This document shows, piece after piece, positions 52,901-64,000 of a stretch of DNA of 64,000 bases; positions within the stretch are counted from its first letter, which is position 1; each line of letters starts with the position of its first letter. The position numbers were made by a program, and so were the translations under genes. Location of the stretch: contig JACAXG010000014.1 in NCBI GenBank assembly GCA_018881555.1, forward strand, positions 10,039,803 to 10,103,802, given 5' to 3'. The stretch comes from Amblyornis subalaris. Its lineage: Eukaryota > Chordata > Aves > Passeriformes > Ptilonorhynchidae. The notes under the pieces were generated by a model that saw only the letters and a list, made by a program, of their open reading frames with translations, did no database searches and was not told the DNA's origin.

Positions 52901-55896
52901 CCCGAGCTGTGCTGAGACAGTCGTGGTGCCCTGAGAGAAAGCCATGGTGATGGAGATGTGAATTGCAGGCAGGATGCATGAGCCGATCCCATGGGGATGC
53001 CGGATGCCTGAACAGAAGATCCCTCACAGCCTTCAGATGGCTCAAGAGCTTCTGGGCTGGTATCACCAAATGCTCAGCACCAAACCTTCCTGTCTGCTCC
53101 CTGTCAGCTGGGGGGGGTGTGGGTCCCAGCCCTGCTTTGCACGGTGCACATGTGACACTGGGTTTGGCTCAGAGGCCAGGTCTAGTGTCATGGATCTGGC
53201 GCATTTCCTCGATGTCCCAGGCATCCCAGGAGCAGCTGTGTGCTCCACCGTGTGGCAGCAGGCAGGGCAGTGCTGGGGAGGGAGTGGTTCCCAGGCGCTC
53301 AGGCGGGTTTGGGGGTGCTAATGGGTCAGAGCCGCCACTCCTCTGTTTCTCCTTTGCTCTCATTCATTGCTGCTCTTCTCTTTTCTCCTGTGCCCTACTG
53401 AAGTTGTCATAAATCTCTGCTTCTGCCCTTCTGCTAAAGGGCTGCTTTGTCCGGAGCCAGCAGGATCCTCGGGCGATGTAAATTGATGTAGCTGCCCTGT
53501 GATCAGGGTTCTGGCACTGAATTAGCCCAGGTGAGGGTCTGTTCCATAATCTCTATTTCATTGTTATCAAAGTCCAAGCATGGCTTTTAGTGCCTGAAAG
53601 TCGCTGCCTTCTATCACACACGCTTTTGGCAGACCGATGTGTGGACAAAGACATCTTCGTTTATCTTCTCAGTGCATCTGTTGCAGCCGGATGCTTCTCT
53701 GACCCTCACGTTTTCAATAATCTTTTACCTTCTTCCCTCCAGCGTTACAGAACCTCTTATTCATTCGAGAGATAAGTATTTAGGTACGTGTTGGTGAGGA
53801 AAACTTAATCAATAATGCCTGTGAATAACATTTCTTTGTGTGTTAGACCCAGCAGATCTCCCTCCCCCCCTCTTTGTTTTGTTGGGTGTTGTTTGGGCTG
53901 CTTTTTTTGTTTATTTTTATTCTTTCCAGGCAGGATTCACATTCTGCTCTGGCCCTTTTTTTTTCCCCCAATGCTCAATTGTCAGAGGCAGAAAGCAAAC
54001 TGCAAGTAAAAGCTGTCATTTTGGAGAGGCACCCATCAGTCCCCTCCACCCACACCATGCCTGTCCAGAGGNGCTGCCCGTCTTGCTGCTCCAGCCTCTC
54101 CGTGAGGGACAGGGAAGTCTCTCCCTGAAAATTCAAACTCACATCTTCTGGGCACAGACTTCACTGTCGGCAAGCGGTTCCCCAAATCTGCGGGTTTCAG
54201 AACTGAGCAGTGAAATGCAGCTGCAAAATTCTCATGCACAGATTTTTATTTTTTTTTTTCCTCCTGGTGATTTGAAAATAAGAAACACAAAATTGTGTCT
54301 TCCAGTGCAGGGGTCTTACATGAAGCTTCAGCTGCTCTCTTTGCAAAGGCANGGTGCTGTGGGCACTGGACCCATTCCCTTCTCAGGGTGAGCTGCTGTG
54401 AGCTGGGGCAGCCCAGAGGTTGCTCTGGCTGGGGAGTGTGATGGGATGCTCCAGCTCCTGCTGTGGCTGAGGGGCTGGGTGCTGGGGAAACCTCCTCTAA
54501 TCTTTCTCCCTGCTGTATTTTCTATGCAGTGGGTGCCAGATGGGTGTCATGTAAACCACACTGTGCTGGGACAGTGGCAGTCTGGAGCAGTCCTCACCCA
54601 CTGGTTCAGCTCAGTGCTTGCGCACCCTCACATAGCGCGTGCCGACTGTTCTGGACATCAGCATCCCTGGGGATCCTGCTGTGCACTGCCCTGGACATGG
54701 CTGACTGCTTTTCCCGTGCCCCTGGAGCAAGTGTGACAGCTACATGTGTATTCTGCTTGGTGCCTGTGGTAGCGAGAGGGAAGCTCATACACCGTGGCGA
54801 TGTGTGTGTGTTTGCGGGAAGCAGCTACAGGAAACTAATGGACCATGAAATTATCCAAGGAGAGAAAAAAAAGGAGAGTGTTGGAGCAAACTGCACTGCA
54901 TCCACAACAATGCTGCACTCTCAGCCAGTTTAATGCACTGGCAAACAAGATATAGTAGTTTTATGCTGAAGACAGGAGGGGCTGGTAAAATGGCTCTTTC
55001 CAGGTTATTTGGGTGACCTCGTGTGAAGCTGCACTGGAAAGAGCCATTTCGTGGGGGAAGCTACAAGGAAGTGTTATTGCATTAAAAAAAAAAAAGAAAG
55101 AAAAAAAAGGCTTTCAGAGGAGACTAGGATAGTCACCATCATCCTTGTAATAGTACAGTGCACCGATCCAGCAAGCTTTATCCCAAGGGATCCCAAGGTG
55201 CGTTGCCAAACTGTGCATACAGAAATTTCTTCTTGTTCTTCTGCAGCTCCACCTCCAGTGGGGGAGGCACACGTAGGGGCAAAATGTGCTTGAAAACAGA
55301 GACTGCAGGGAGAAATTGAGAGACATGGAAAAGCTACTTAGAGCAGAATTCAGGAACGGGGCAGTGTCCCTGGGTGAGAGGGATGGAGGTTGCTAATGGC
55401 CCTGAATGGGCGCAGAGAGAGCAGCAGCAGCTTTTCATCACCAGGCTCCCTATCTAACCTAATCAATTCTGCTTTTTACGTTCCTGCCACAGCAGTGTCT
55501 GAGATGGGAAATGAAGTTGTCTGCAGTAACTAGAGCTGTTTGGGAAATGTGTTATTTTTTTTCCATCAAAAACGTCTGGTGAGAACATATGTTTTTGTTG
55601 AAGCAAGAGAAAAGCCCTCTGATTTTTATTTAGTCTATCCAAAGTCTGAAGCTCAGGGTTTTAGATTTCTGGAGTGTCTATTGGAATTACTGCACTTCTC
55701 AGCTCACAGAGAGGAATTGTCTGGGGAAATGTTAAGTGTCCATTTGATCAAAAAGCCATGTTATTGCTGTGTTGCTCCAGGAGTAGAACACGACCGGTCT
55801 GACTCTGCCAAAGAAAGTCAGAGGTCATTTATCCATCCTGCTGCAAGCTCACCAAGTGATGATAGTCTGTTATGGCTGCACCTCTCTCCACAATTT
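43901..55896. other. Intergenic DNA upstream of MASP1, middle part
   Basis: No gene is recognised. The sequence alternates between unremarkable DNA and AT-rich islands near 43.9-44.05 and 47.65-47.78 kb that might be conserved regulatory elements. Open frames are short and unrelated to known families. Confidence 0.6.
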
Positions 55897-56125
55897 CATA
55901 GAATCAGAGAATACCAGCTTGGAAGGGACCTCAGGGATTATCTGGTCCAACCTTCTTGGCAAAAGCATGGTCTGGACAAGATGGCCTGACACCGTCTCCA
56001 GCTGAATTGTAAACGTGCCTGATGAGGGGGAATCTGCCACTTCCTTGGGGAGATTATTCCAGGCTAATTGTTCTCATGGTGAAAAATTTTCCTTTTATGT
56101 CCAACAATCTGATTTCTCCCCAGGT
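55897..56125 (-). mobile_element. CR1 LINE 3'-end fragment
   Basis: The + strand begins CATAGAATCAGAGAATACCA and continues with the diagnostic TTGGAAGGGACCTCAGGGAT and later GGGGAGATTATTCCAGGCTA. This is the reverse complement of a CR1 3' tail, whose 3' end carries ATTCTATG-type repeats. The copy is short and diverged, as usual for 5'-truncated CR1 insertions in birds. The inner boundary near 56125 is approximate. Confidence 0.88.
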
Positions 56126-59100
56126 TTCACATCCCCCAAAACAGGTCTGTGACCAGGACCCAACCCAGGACTCAGCATCAACTTCAATTCCCTGTTGCCA
56201 GGTCTGAGCGGGATTTAGGGTGCACCTGCTCAGGGCCTTCTTTTTATCCTGCTGGAAATAACTGGAGAGGGAATTTCACCTGATAAGAGAAAGATCAGGA
56301 GGAAGCTCTGGGACTGTTTTGTGCTGCTTGAACCTGTACAATAATTTGCTTTCTCCAGTGCCATGTTCATTCTACACCAGCTGAGGATCTGAAATCTGTT
56401 CGCTGGGTTAATTTGCTTGCAAACAACAGATAATTGACACCAGTGCTGCAGCTTAAATGCTACGTGAGACAATGTAAGCTCATGTGAAAGAGCAAACACC
56501 CCCCAAAATAAAGGATGGTGGCCATGTGCTCTGCTAAATACACCTCCAGCTGGGATGCAGAAAGTGGAAAACATGTAAATAAGAAAGAGGTGGAATTGTC
56601 TGATGTGACTGCTTTGAGTCATGCACAAAGGCAGCTACAGGAGGTGGATGGGCAACCAGAACCCGTGGGTTTTCTTCCACCTCTTCTGTTTTTTCCTTTG
56701 CAAAATCTTTTGTGGAAAGAACAAAAAAAATCTCTGGCAAATGAAGCTGTGCTGGGGGTCTGTGGTCCTGTGGTGGGATGAAGCTCTCCCAAAGCTCCTC
56801 TGACTGAGGTTCTCTCCTCTCACCCAGCTGAGAGGGCCAGCCTGCCTCGGCAGCGCTGCTCCCCTGTGCCAGCGGGAGAGGTGGCCCAAAGTCAACATCC
56901 TGGGTCACCACCTCCATCCTGTCCACACCCCAGACCAAACCGGGTGGTCCCAGCAGGTCGGTCTCAGGGCGATGAGCTGCCTGAGCTGTCTCAGCTGTCT
57001 GCCGTGGCCTTGGTTGCAGACGAGCCCTCTTCCCACCATGGGTCTGCCTAAGACTAGTCCTCTGGAATTCCAATAAGCAGTGTGTCCCACTGTGTCACCG
57101 CAGCGGGAGCAGCCTGGAGCGATGCCGGGCTATAGCAGTCTGTCACCGCTCAGCCAAGCCTGAGCCCTGCTCTCTGCTTATGAAAAGAAAGTTACATTAG
57201 AAAGGCCTTTTACCCAGATACTTAATTAAAATAATATTGAAACAAGCAAGACACACTGTGTGCTAAGCACACGGTCACAGCTTCCCACAGCTCATTTGCA
57301 AGAGTGCTCAATAATGGCTGCGGGTAATTATTTTTTAATCAGCCAGTGTAAAGAACGATTGGCATGTTAACAAATGGTACTTATTTTCTCTTGCTCCAAC
57401 GGGGCGAGATCAGAGGCGATGTGGTGCCAGCCAAAGAGTATCCCCTGGCACAGCAAAATCCTTCAGCTCGCCGTGGCTGGGTCTTGTGTTTGGAGATGCA
57501 AAGAAGTGGCTGGGATTAGGGATAGCTGGGGGCAGACAGGAGGAGCTGTNTGGGGCAGCCCAAAAGCACTGAGATGCTTGGGAATGAGGCTCCGTGTGCA
57601 AAGACAGAAGGAGGAGAGCTAGACAGAGATACCTTTGCAGTTATTGGGCTCCCATCCTCCCTCCTGTGTTAGCCAGGAGATAATCCAGGACAGTTTTGGG
57701 ATGCTGGTTTATGTCTGTCCGGAACCAATACTTCAGTCTGGGAGATTTGGGCTGGCTTTCTCATTAATTAGCTGAGATGTCACCAAAGCTCAGATGTGAT
57801 TTCAAGGGCAAGAGCAGGGTTGCCAGCCAGNGGTGAGCTCTACCCCTTGTGAATATTTTGCCCTTCGTAATTGCCTGCTGTCCCACTNCCTGGAAGCCCA
57901 GGGTGGCTCAGAAGCAGGGCAGCCCTGATTTAGTGCAATTAGACAATTTTCTCTCCTTTTAAAAGCTAANTGTCTGTACTATTTTATTCCTTTCAAACAG
58001 CAGAGCCATCGAGGGGGCACAGGACCTTTTCTCCAAAGTTCCTCCTTTTCTCCCTCTGCCTGCCTCCAAGGATGAGCCCGGCTGAACCCTGAAGGATGCA
58101 CTTGCTCACTTCTGGCTTTTTCTTCCTCAGTTTGTCAGNCCTGCTTTGACTCTCAGAGGACCTTGTGCTCCTGACAGTGCTTGGGTAACTTTGAACATTA
58201 ATAATTCTGCTTGTTCTAAAACCACGCTCTGGGTGCCATGAAAATTAATGAGGGAGCCTCTGGAAATCAATTTGCTGCTGCAAAGTCTCCTTTCTGGAGA
58301 GCTGGGTGCTGTGGGCCTTTGGGGTTTATTTTAAGATGGCAGCATTCTGCATCCTTGGCCAAAGGATGTTCTGTCTTGGGCTTCTGCTGTGGAAAGATGC
58401 TCCTTGTTTAACTGCCGTACATTTTCTGTCTCCTTTACATGACAAGGGTTTGCCAGGTCTTGCTCTTACTCTTCTGCTCTGGGTTTACTCCATTGACTTG
58501 GACTTAGGAAAGTGCCAGCAGTGTCTCCTCATCTTTGCAGGATCAAGCCATGCCATTTCTCCCAGCCTTTCTGCATGGCTCTGGCTCTTCCTGCTGCTGC
58601 TCCCTGCTCATCCTACAGATATCAGCCTCCTAGGTTTTGCCAAACTCCTTCAGACTTTGCTCCCTTAGGAGACATCCCAGCAGGTCAGGAGGAGCAGAAC
58701 TCCACCTACGGTCCCCTGACACTGCTGCTCAGCCGAGCAAGAAGTTGCCCTTTTGTGGCTCAGTGGCCATGTGTTCCTGAAACCTCAGCCCCAGTGGCTG
58801 GGGAAAGTTCAAAGATGCTTCCTCACTTGGGAAATTCATTGTTGTCACCACAAAGGGGGCTCCGAAGTCTTCCAGACAAGCTCTTGGTTTCCCAGCAGCT
58901 GGCTTCATGTGGCCTTTGTGTTCCCACGAGACTGTGTGGGCTCATCCTCATCTCGTCTTTCCATCTGGTTGATTTATTTCATTAAGTCGCAAAATTGCAA
59001 CTGACACATTCCTCCCACAATTGAGTTGTTTTTCGGGGTGCAAAAAAATTACTTGTCATACCACCCAAGTGCTATAACTTATGATTTTCCCATCTGTGCA

Positions 59101-62100
59101 GATGTGCTTGGTGCCTCTGGGATTCCAATATCCATGTTGCAACAGATAGTTTTACATCAGCCACCGTCTCCAACCTCTCCATCGTGAAGTGCTGTTCAGG
59201 GGGCAGAGGTGGGGAACAGAGATTTCCCATTCCTTTGGTGCATGTTTGGTTTATTTTCATTGATGTTGTTGCTAATTATTTTGTTTGGTTCTCCCAGGTG
59301 CAGTGGGTTCTCATGGTTGTCTTTCCTTGCAGAGCTTCCGACACAGATGAACCCAAGCATGGAGTAAGATTGTAGCAGGGATCTGGCTAAGAGGATGATG
59401 ATGATGATGCTCCCACTGGGGATGACTTATGGGTCCCATTTGGAGCCACCATGCCTTGAGATGGGTATGAATACAACATGACCAGATGTTCCGTTTGTCC
59501 TCTTCCCTCCTTTACATTTCATGCCCAAGATGAGACTCAGTCTGTTCCCACCCTCTTTTCTTTCCTCTGAGCCAGTGTATCATACAGTTTGTACCCTCAT
59601 CGTTGAGGTGCCCAAAGGTCAAATTTGTCAGAGAGCTTTTCCCTTTCCGCTTTTTAAAAGCAATTTGATTAAAACAGGTCTCTAAACCGTGCCCCTGCCC
59701 AGGCTCAGGGGACCTAGCCAGAACTCTTCTTCTTGCACATCAATTTTCCCTCCAGGTCAGTCCATTAAAACCCTTTTNCCTGCTGGAGCTGTTCTGGGTG
59801 AGAGCACTTTGCTTTATTAACATGGACATGTTTGCTTGGGAATTGGAAAAGGGGGGGGATTTCTAAGTGAATTTTTTCCTTTGAAACAATTCAGTGGTTC
59901 TGGCTGTTTGTGGTTTATTTTCCTGGAGTGGGGATGAGATGGTTTTGCTGGGGAACTGACCCATTCAGGTTCTGTTCAGCTGGCTGAGGGGAGATGCTCA
60001 GGTTAGTAAAATACCAGCAGTCAGTATTTAGGTGCTGCTGCATCCCTGGTCAAATCTACATTGTGGGCAAAAGGGAATCTGGGTCTTGACCCATTCCAAG
60101 CATGGGGACAGGGACATGGCAAGGGATGCCATGTGCTTACCAGGCTCATGGGGTGGTTGCAAGAGGTGTGGTTCTCTAACTGCACAACACATTGCACACC
60201 CTGAACAGTGTTTGCATGTGTCAACTAGACAAATAGCTTGCTCTGAGGTCTGAGATAAACTGCCTTTCCAATCCTGGAAATTTCCCCATNTACATTACAG
60301 TTCCTATTTAGACTCTTAGCTGGAAAATGAGCACACGTCTCTGCNGGTGGAGACATTCAAGGTACACCCACATTTACATTTGGAATTAATCTTGTAGTTA
60401 CTCTCTGTCAGTTCCAGCAAAATGAGCTCCCCTTTCTTCATCAAATCTCAGGTGGAAGTTGGGATTAAGGTGTGAAATTGAGGTTGCCCAGCAAAGGTCT
60501 TTCTGGAACAGTCACCAAATACATGGACCAAGCACAATCCCCCACACACCTGGGNACATGCAGGGATGTGTGTGTACATGCACACATCCCACCCTTGCTT
60601 TAAAGATCACACACATTGACAGGCAGAGTCGGTCCTTGCTCCCCAGCCTGCACTCAGGCTCTCAGCAACATCTNATCTCTTCCTGTTGTTAGTGATGATT
60701 GCCATAAATACCCACAACACGAATGTGACTTCAGCCAGGCAGTTAAATTCCATTTGTTTTCCCATGATTTAAATCCCACCAACCTTGGCTGTGTTAAAAA
60801 GTATACATTTTCTGCCTGTCCCCACTGCCCTCTGCTCTCCTCCATATGGAGATTGTGAGCTGGGGGAAAGTAAATGCCTTATGTGAAGTAAAAAAAGAGG
60901 CAGATAATGTTGAAATAACTGCTGTCAGAGGAAGATACATTTTTCAAACACATCCTCTGTGCTCAGCGTGAGGCAGCAGCTGCCTGTGTCTCAGAGCATT
61001 ATGGTACATTAGCCTTCACACGCAGTGGTGCTTGCTTTCTTTATTATTTTAATTTCCAGGTCTCTGGCAGGGGTAGATGGTGCCAGGGTAGCAGCATGGG
61101 AGGAGTGAAAGGCTCTCCTTTGCCATGCAGAGGGGCTGGGGACAGCAGAGGTATCACTGCTCAGGCAGCCGCCTAAGGGGGGATGGCAGGGAGTAGGACA
61201 CTGCCAACCCAGCAATGAACATGACAATTCCTTCCTTTCCTGGAAAAAAAGGTGATCTGAAGCTTCCAAACTCAGCCTGTATGGACATCCCAGAGGCCTA
61301 GCTACAAGGGTCTTTGATAGGACATCGTNCCAGCTACTCTACCTTACCTGCTCTGGGGAGGAACTGTCTCACTAACAGAGTGGGAAGCTCAGTGTCTTGC
61401 TGCAGAGAATGATTTGGATGAGCTAAAAGGGGTTATTTTTCTTCTTTATGAGAGCAGCCCTTTCTCCCTGAGCCCTCTGTGCTCCCCATGGGAAAGCAAA
61501 GATAGGAAAATGGGTTCCAGTCAGCCACATCTCCACTCTCTCCTGTGCAGATGGGTTTCTTTGCCTGTGTTTTGTTTTAGTATCTCCAGAAAATTAGGGC
61601 AATTTTTGAAGAAAAAAAAGTACTTTGTAATGGGGGGGAGAGAGAAAGTGTTGTGACATTCTCTCTCAAAACACCCTTGTTTTGTCTCCACCAAGACTCT
61701 TTGCTGCATTTGACCTGAATTCTCAATTAGCTCCAGCCCTTCTGAAAGTCTGGTTTTCGGCAAAAACACCCCTCTTGATTCACCAAATAATGTTGCCCAG
61801 CTCCACTCAGATGCCTGCCCACAGGGTGCTCTGCCAAGACCTCACAGGGCTTCTAAGTTCTCCATCAGCTGGGTGATTTAAGCAGAATATTTGTGATTCT
61901 TCCTCTGCCCTCATCCCTGGGCTGTGCTGATGACTGCATCTGTCCCACTCCAATGCCTGGAGAACNCCAGAAGATGGGAAGTTTGGGAGATACTTTCTTC
62001 CTCTGAGAAGCTATTTGCAAATATTAACATAAAGTCTATTTGTATGCATTCAAGGCCAAAGTTAGACTGAGTTCCTCTTATCTCCAAAGCCCTGGTGAGA

Positions 62101-64000
62101 TGGGGGAGCACGCGGTATCTGATGGTGGGTGGATGGGGATGAGAGGGTGGATTCATTAATGACACTTTTCACTTTCTGTCTGGTTCTGGTACCAGCACAG
62201 ATCTGCAATGGAATGCAGTCAGTGGGTAGCAGAGATGCTTGGAAAACTGTTTGCCTTTGCAAATATGGAAGGGAAGTAGAAATCAAAGCAAACTAATCTC
62301 GACAGCTCTAGAAATGAACTCAACTTCTGATAACAAAATGAAACTGGAAGAAAACATTCTCTTGAAATGCCAAATGATTCGACAGAAAAGGGTTGAGCAG
62401 CTCTGGTAGCCAGGCAAGCAGCCACTGACACATTGACCACTGCCTTGTGCTGAATGGCCAATGGCCTCGGAGAGCTGGTTTGGCCATTCCCTGTAAGCAT
62501 TCCAGGGCATGGCTATGGACATGAAGCCTGAGCTCACAGTGTCACAGCCAATGGGGCTTTCCAGTGTTCTATGTGGTTGCATTGGNTTATGCCTTCTCAA
62601 AACCAAGTGGATCCTAGTCAGGATCCAGCTTTCTGGACTTCAAGCCCTGACAATGAGGAGTCTGCTATGAGCTGGTCCTGCTGGAGGTGACAAGAGAAAG
62701 TGGTGTCCTGCCACATCATCATCCCATCTGCCTTAAAACCACTTGCTAGAGTGGAGCAGAATCCTCTGGAAATGCCTGTCTCCCCTCTGACTGCAGAGAG
62801 AGCAGGACATGGCTGGTTTCAAGGCAGCCAAATTTCAGGGAGTGGAGTCCCTTCCTGTAGCTTTCGCATATCCCAAGGGAATGGCTGGGAAAGGGATCTA
62901 GGAATCCCAGTGGGAAAGGTGCAGGATCCATCCTACAGCCCTGTGTACCTGCACGGCCAATGTGGGTTCATAGCAGCCNCTGCAGGTGAAGAGATAAGGA
63001 GAAGGAGCAAGACTTTGATTGCTGTGAATACGCAGCACATGGAGAGAACAAAGAGAGCCATTGATCTCCTTTACTGCCTGGTCCTGTCAACAGGAATGGA
63101 GAAAGCAGCTGCTCAATCCCACTTTGTCAGAAAATCCTGCCCTGAGTGTTAGTTTCAGCTCATCCAAAAGAGCCTGGCAATAAACATAAATCACAGCCAG
63201 AGAGGGATGAAACAATACATGTGGATGTGTCCTTACTCTGGTATTACTGTACAGCCCAAAGCTGGGACTTCAGAGTCAAATGCTTCAAGTTCAGACACAA
63301 AACTTCCACTCTAACCTCCCTGTAATGCCTGTAAATCAAGCCAGCATTTCCAGGCCAGAAGGGGCGGCTCTGTCCAGCCTTTATTTTAGGTAGGACTGAA
63401 ATTTGGAAAGATGAAATGAAATCACATGGCTTTGCCAGACAGCTGACAGTCAAAAATAAATGTGTTTCCATGGGAAAAGGGGAGAATTTTTAGCAAATGT
63501 ATTAAGGCTTGCTAATCTCAAACCTCTGTTTCTCTTTCTTTACAAAGCCAGTAATTGCAGAGAGGATCTGGAGGAGTTGCAGCCACTTGAGATGAGTGAT
63601 TTGTAAGTAGAAACTAGTTTGAATTTCACTTTTTGGAACTGATGGTGACAGGGCAGGGTTGGCTGGTTTCTAATGCAGTGTTTTCCAGGTATGTTGTATA
63701 ACTTTTTTTCTTCTAAATCTCTGGAGTGGTCCATAATGAGCAATTATAAAAGGCTAATCTCATTAAAAGGAAAATCTCCTCATTCATTTAATTCTTAAAT
63801 CTCTTTCTGTTGGGAGGGGAATATTTAAATGAGCTTCCTCCCATTATAAAGTTACTTCATGGTCTGTTTTTCATCACAGTTAGATCAGAACAGGGGCATA
63901 AGGTGCTTTTGCTTTAATCTGTTTTTAATCTGATTTTCCTTAAATGAAGTTGGATCATTTCTGGTGCAGAGTCCTAGAAACCAGGGAGACAATGACTAGC
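56126..64000. other. Intergenic DNA, distal part
   Basis: No gene is recognised. AT-rich, TAAT-containing stretches occur at 57181-57370 and 63480-63960. A (GAT)5 run lies at 59394-59408. The 179-codon - strand frame at 56534-57073 matches no family. Confidence 0.6.

Overview
The window looks like avian, most likely songbird, nuclear DNA. Coding exons are short and flanked by GT/AG introns. There is a CR1 LINE tail fragment of a type abundant in birds (about 55.9-56.1 kb) and an endogenous-retrovirus LTR of a type I recognise from passerines (about 6.47-7.05 kb). Single N positions are scattered throughout, so this is a draft assembly. Repeat and species assignments are from memory, not from a database search.

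Only two protein-coding genes can be supported. (1) A receptor-transporting-protein (RTP) family gene on the + strand, two exons at 3680-3825 and 4891-5677, gives a 310-residue zf-3CxxC protein with one C-terminal membrane anchor. A textbook ISRE lies 0.4 kb upstream and an AATAAA signal 0.27 kb after the stop. (2) MASP1 lies on the - strand from 34477 to 13067. I rebuilt eleven coding exons whose reading phases all agree. They encode a 730-residue MASP-3: signal peptide, CUB1, EGF, CUB2, CCP1, CCP2 and a serine-protease domain held in one exon. The start codon sits in a CpG island.

Layout: 1-3.2 kb, no gene seen; 3.2-6.0 kb, RTP gene; 6.47-7.05 kb, solo LTR; 7-13 kb, no coding exon seen (this includes the presumed MASP-3 3' UTR and the place where mammals keep the MASP-1 protease exons); 13.07-34.5 kb, MASP1; 34.5-64 kb, about 29.5 kb of upstream intergenic DNA with CpG clusters, AT-rich islands, simple repeats and one CR1 fragment, but no supported gene.

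Both genes belong to innate immunity: MASP-3 activates pro-factor D for the alternative complement pathway, and RTP3/RTP4-type proteins are membrane-anchored zinc proteins, with RTP4 being interferon-induced in mammals. They are convergent neighbours, as RTP1 and MASP1 are in human. The most informative points are the absence of MASP-1-specific protease exons (as reported for chicken), the ISRE before the RTP gene, the internally repeated RTP linker, and a speculative short alternative last exon in MASP1 intron 8 that could make a MAp44-like truncated product. I found no previously undescribed multi-gene system.
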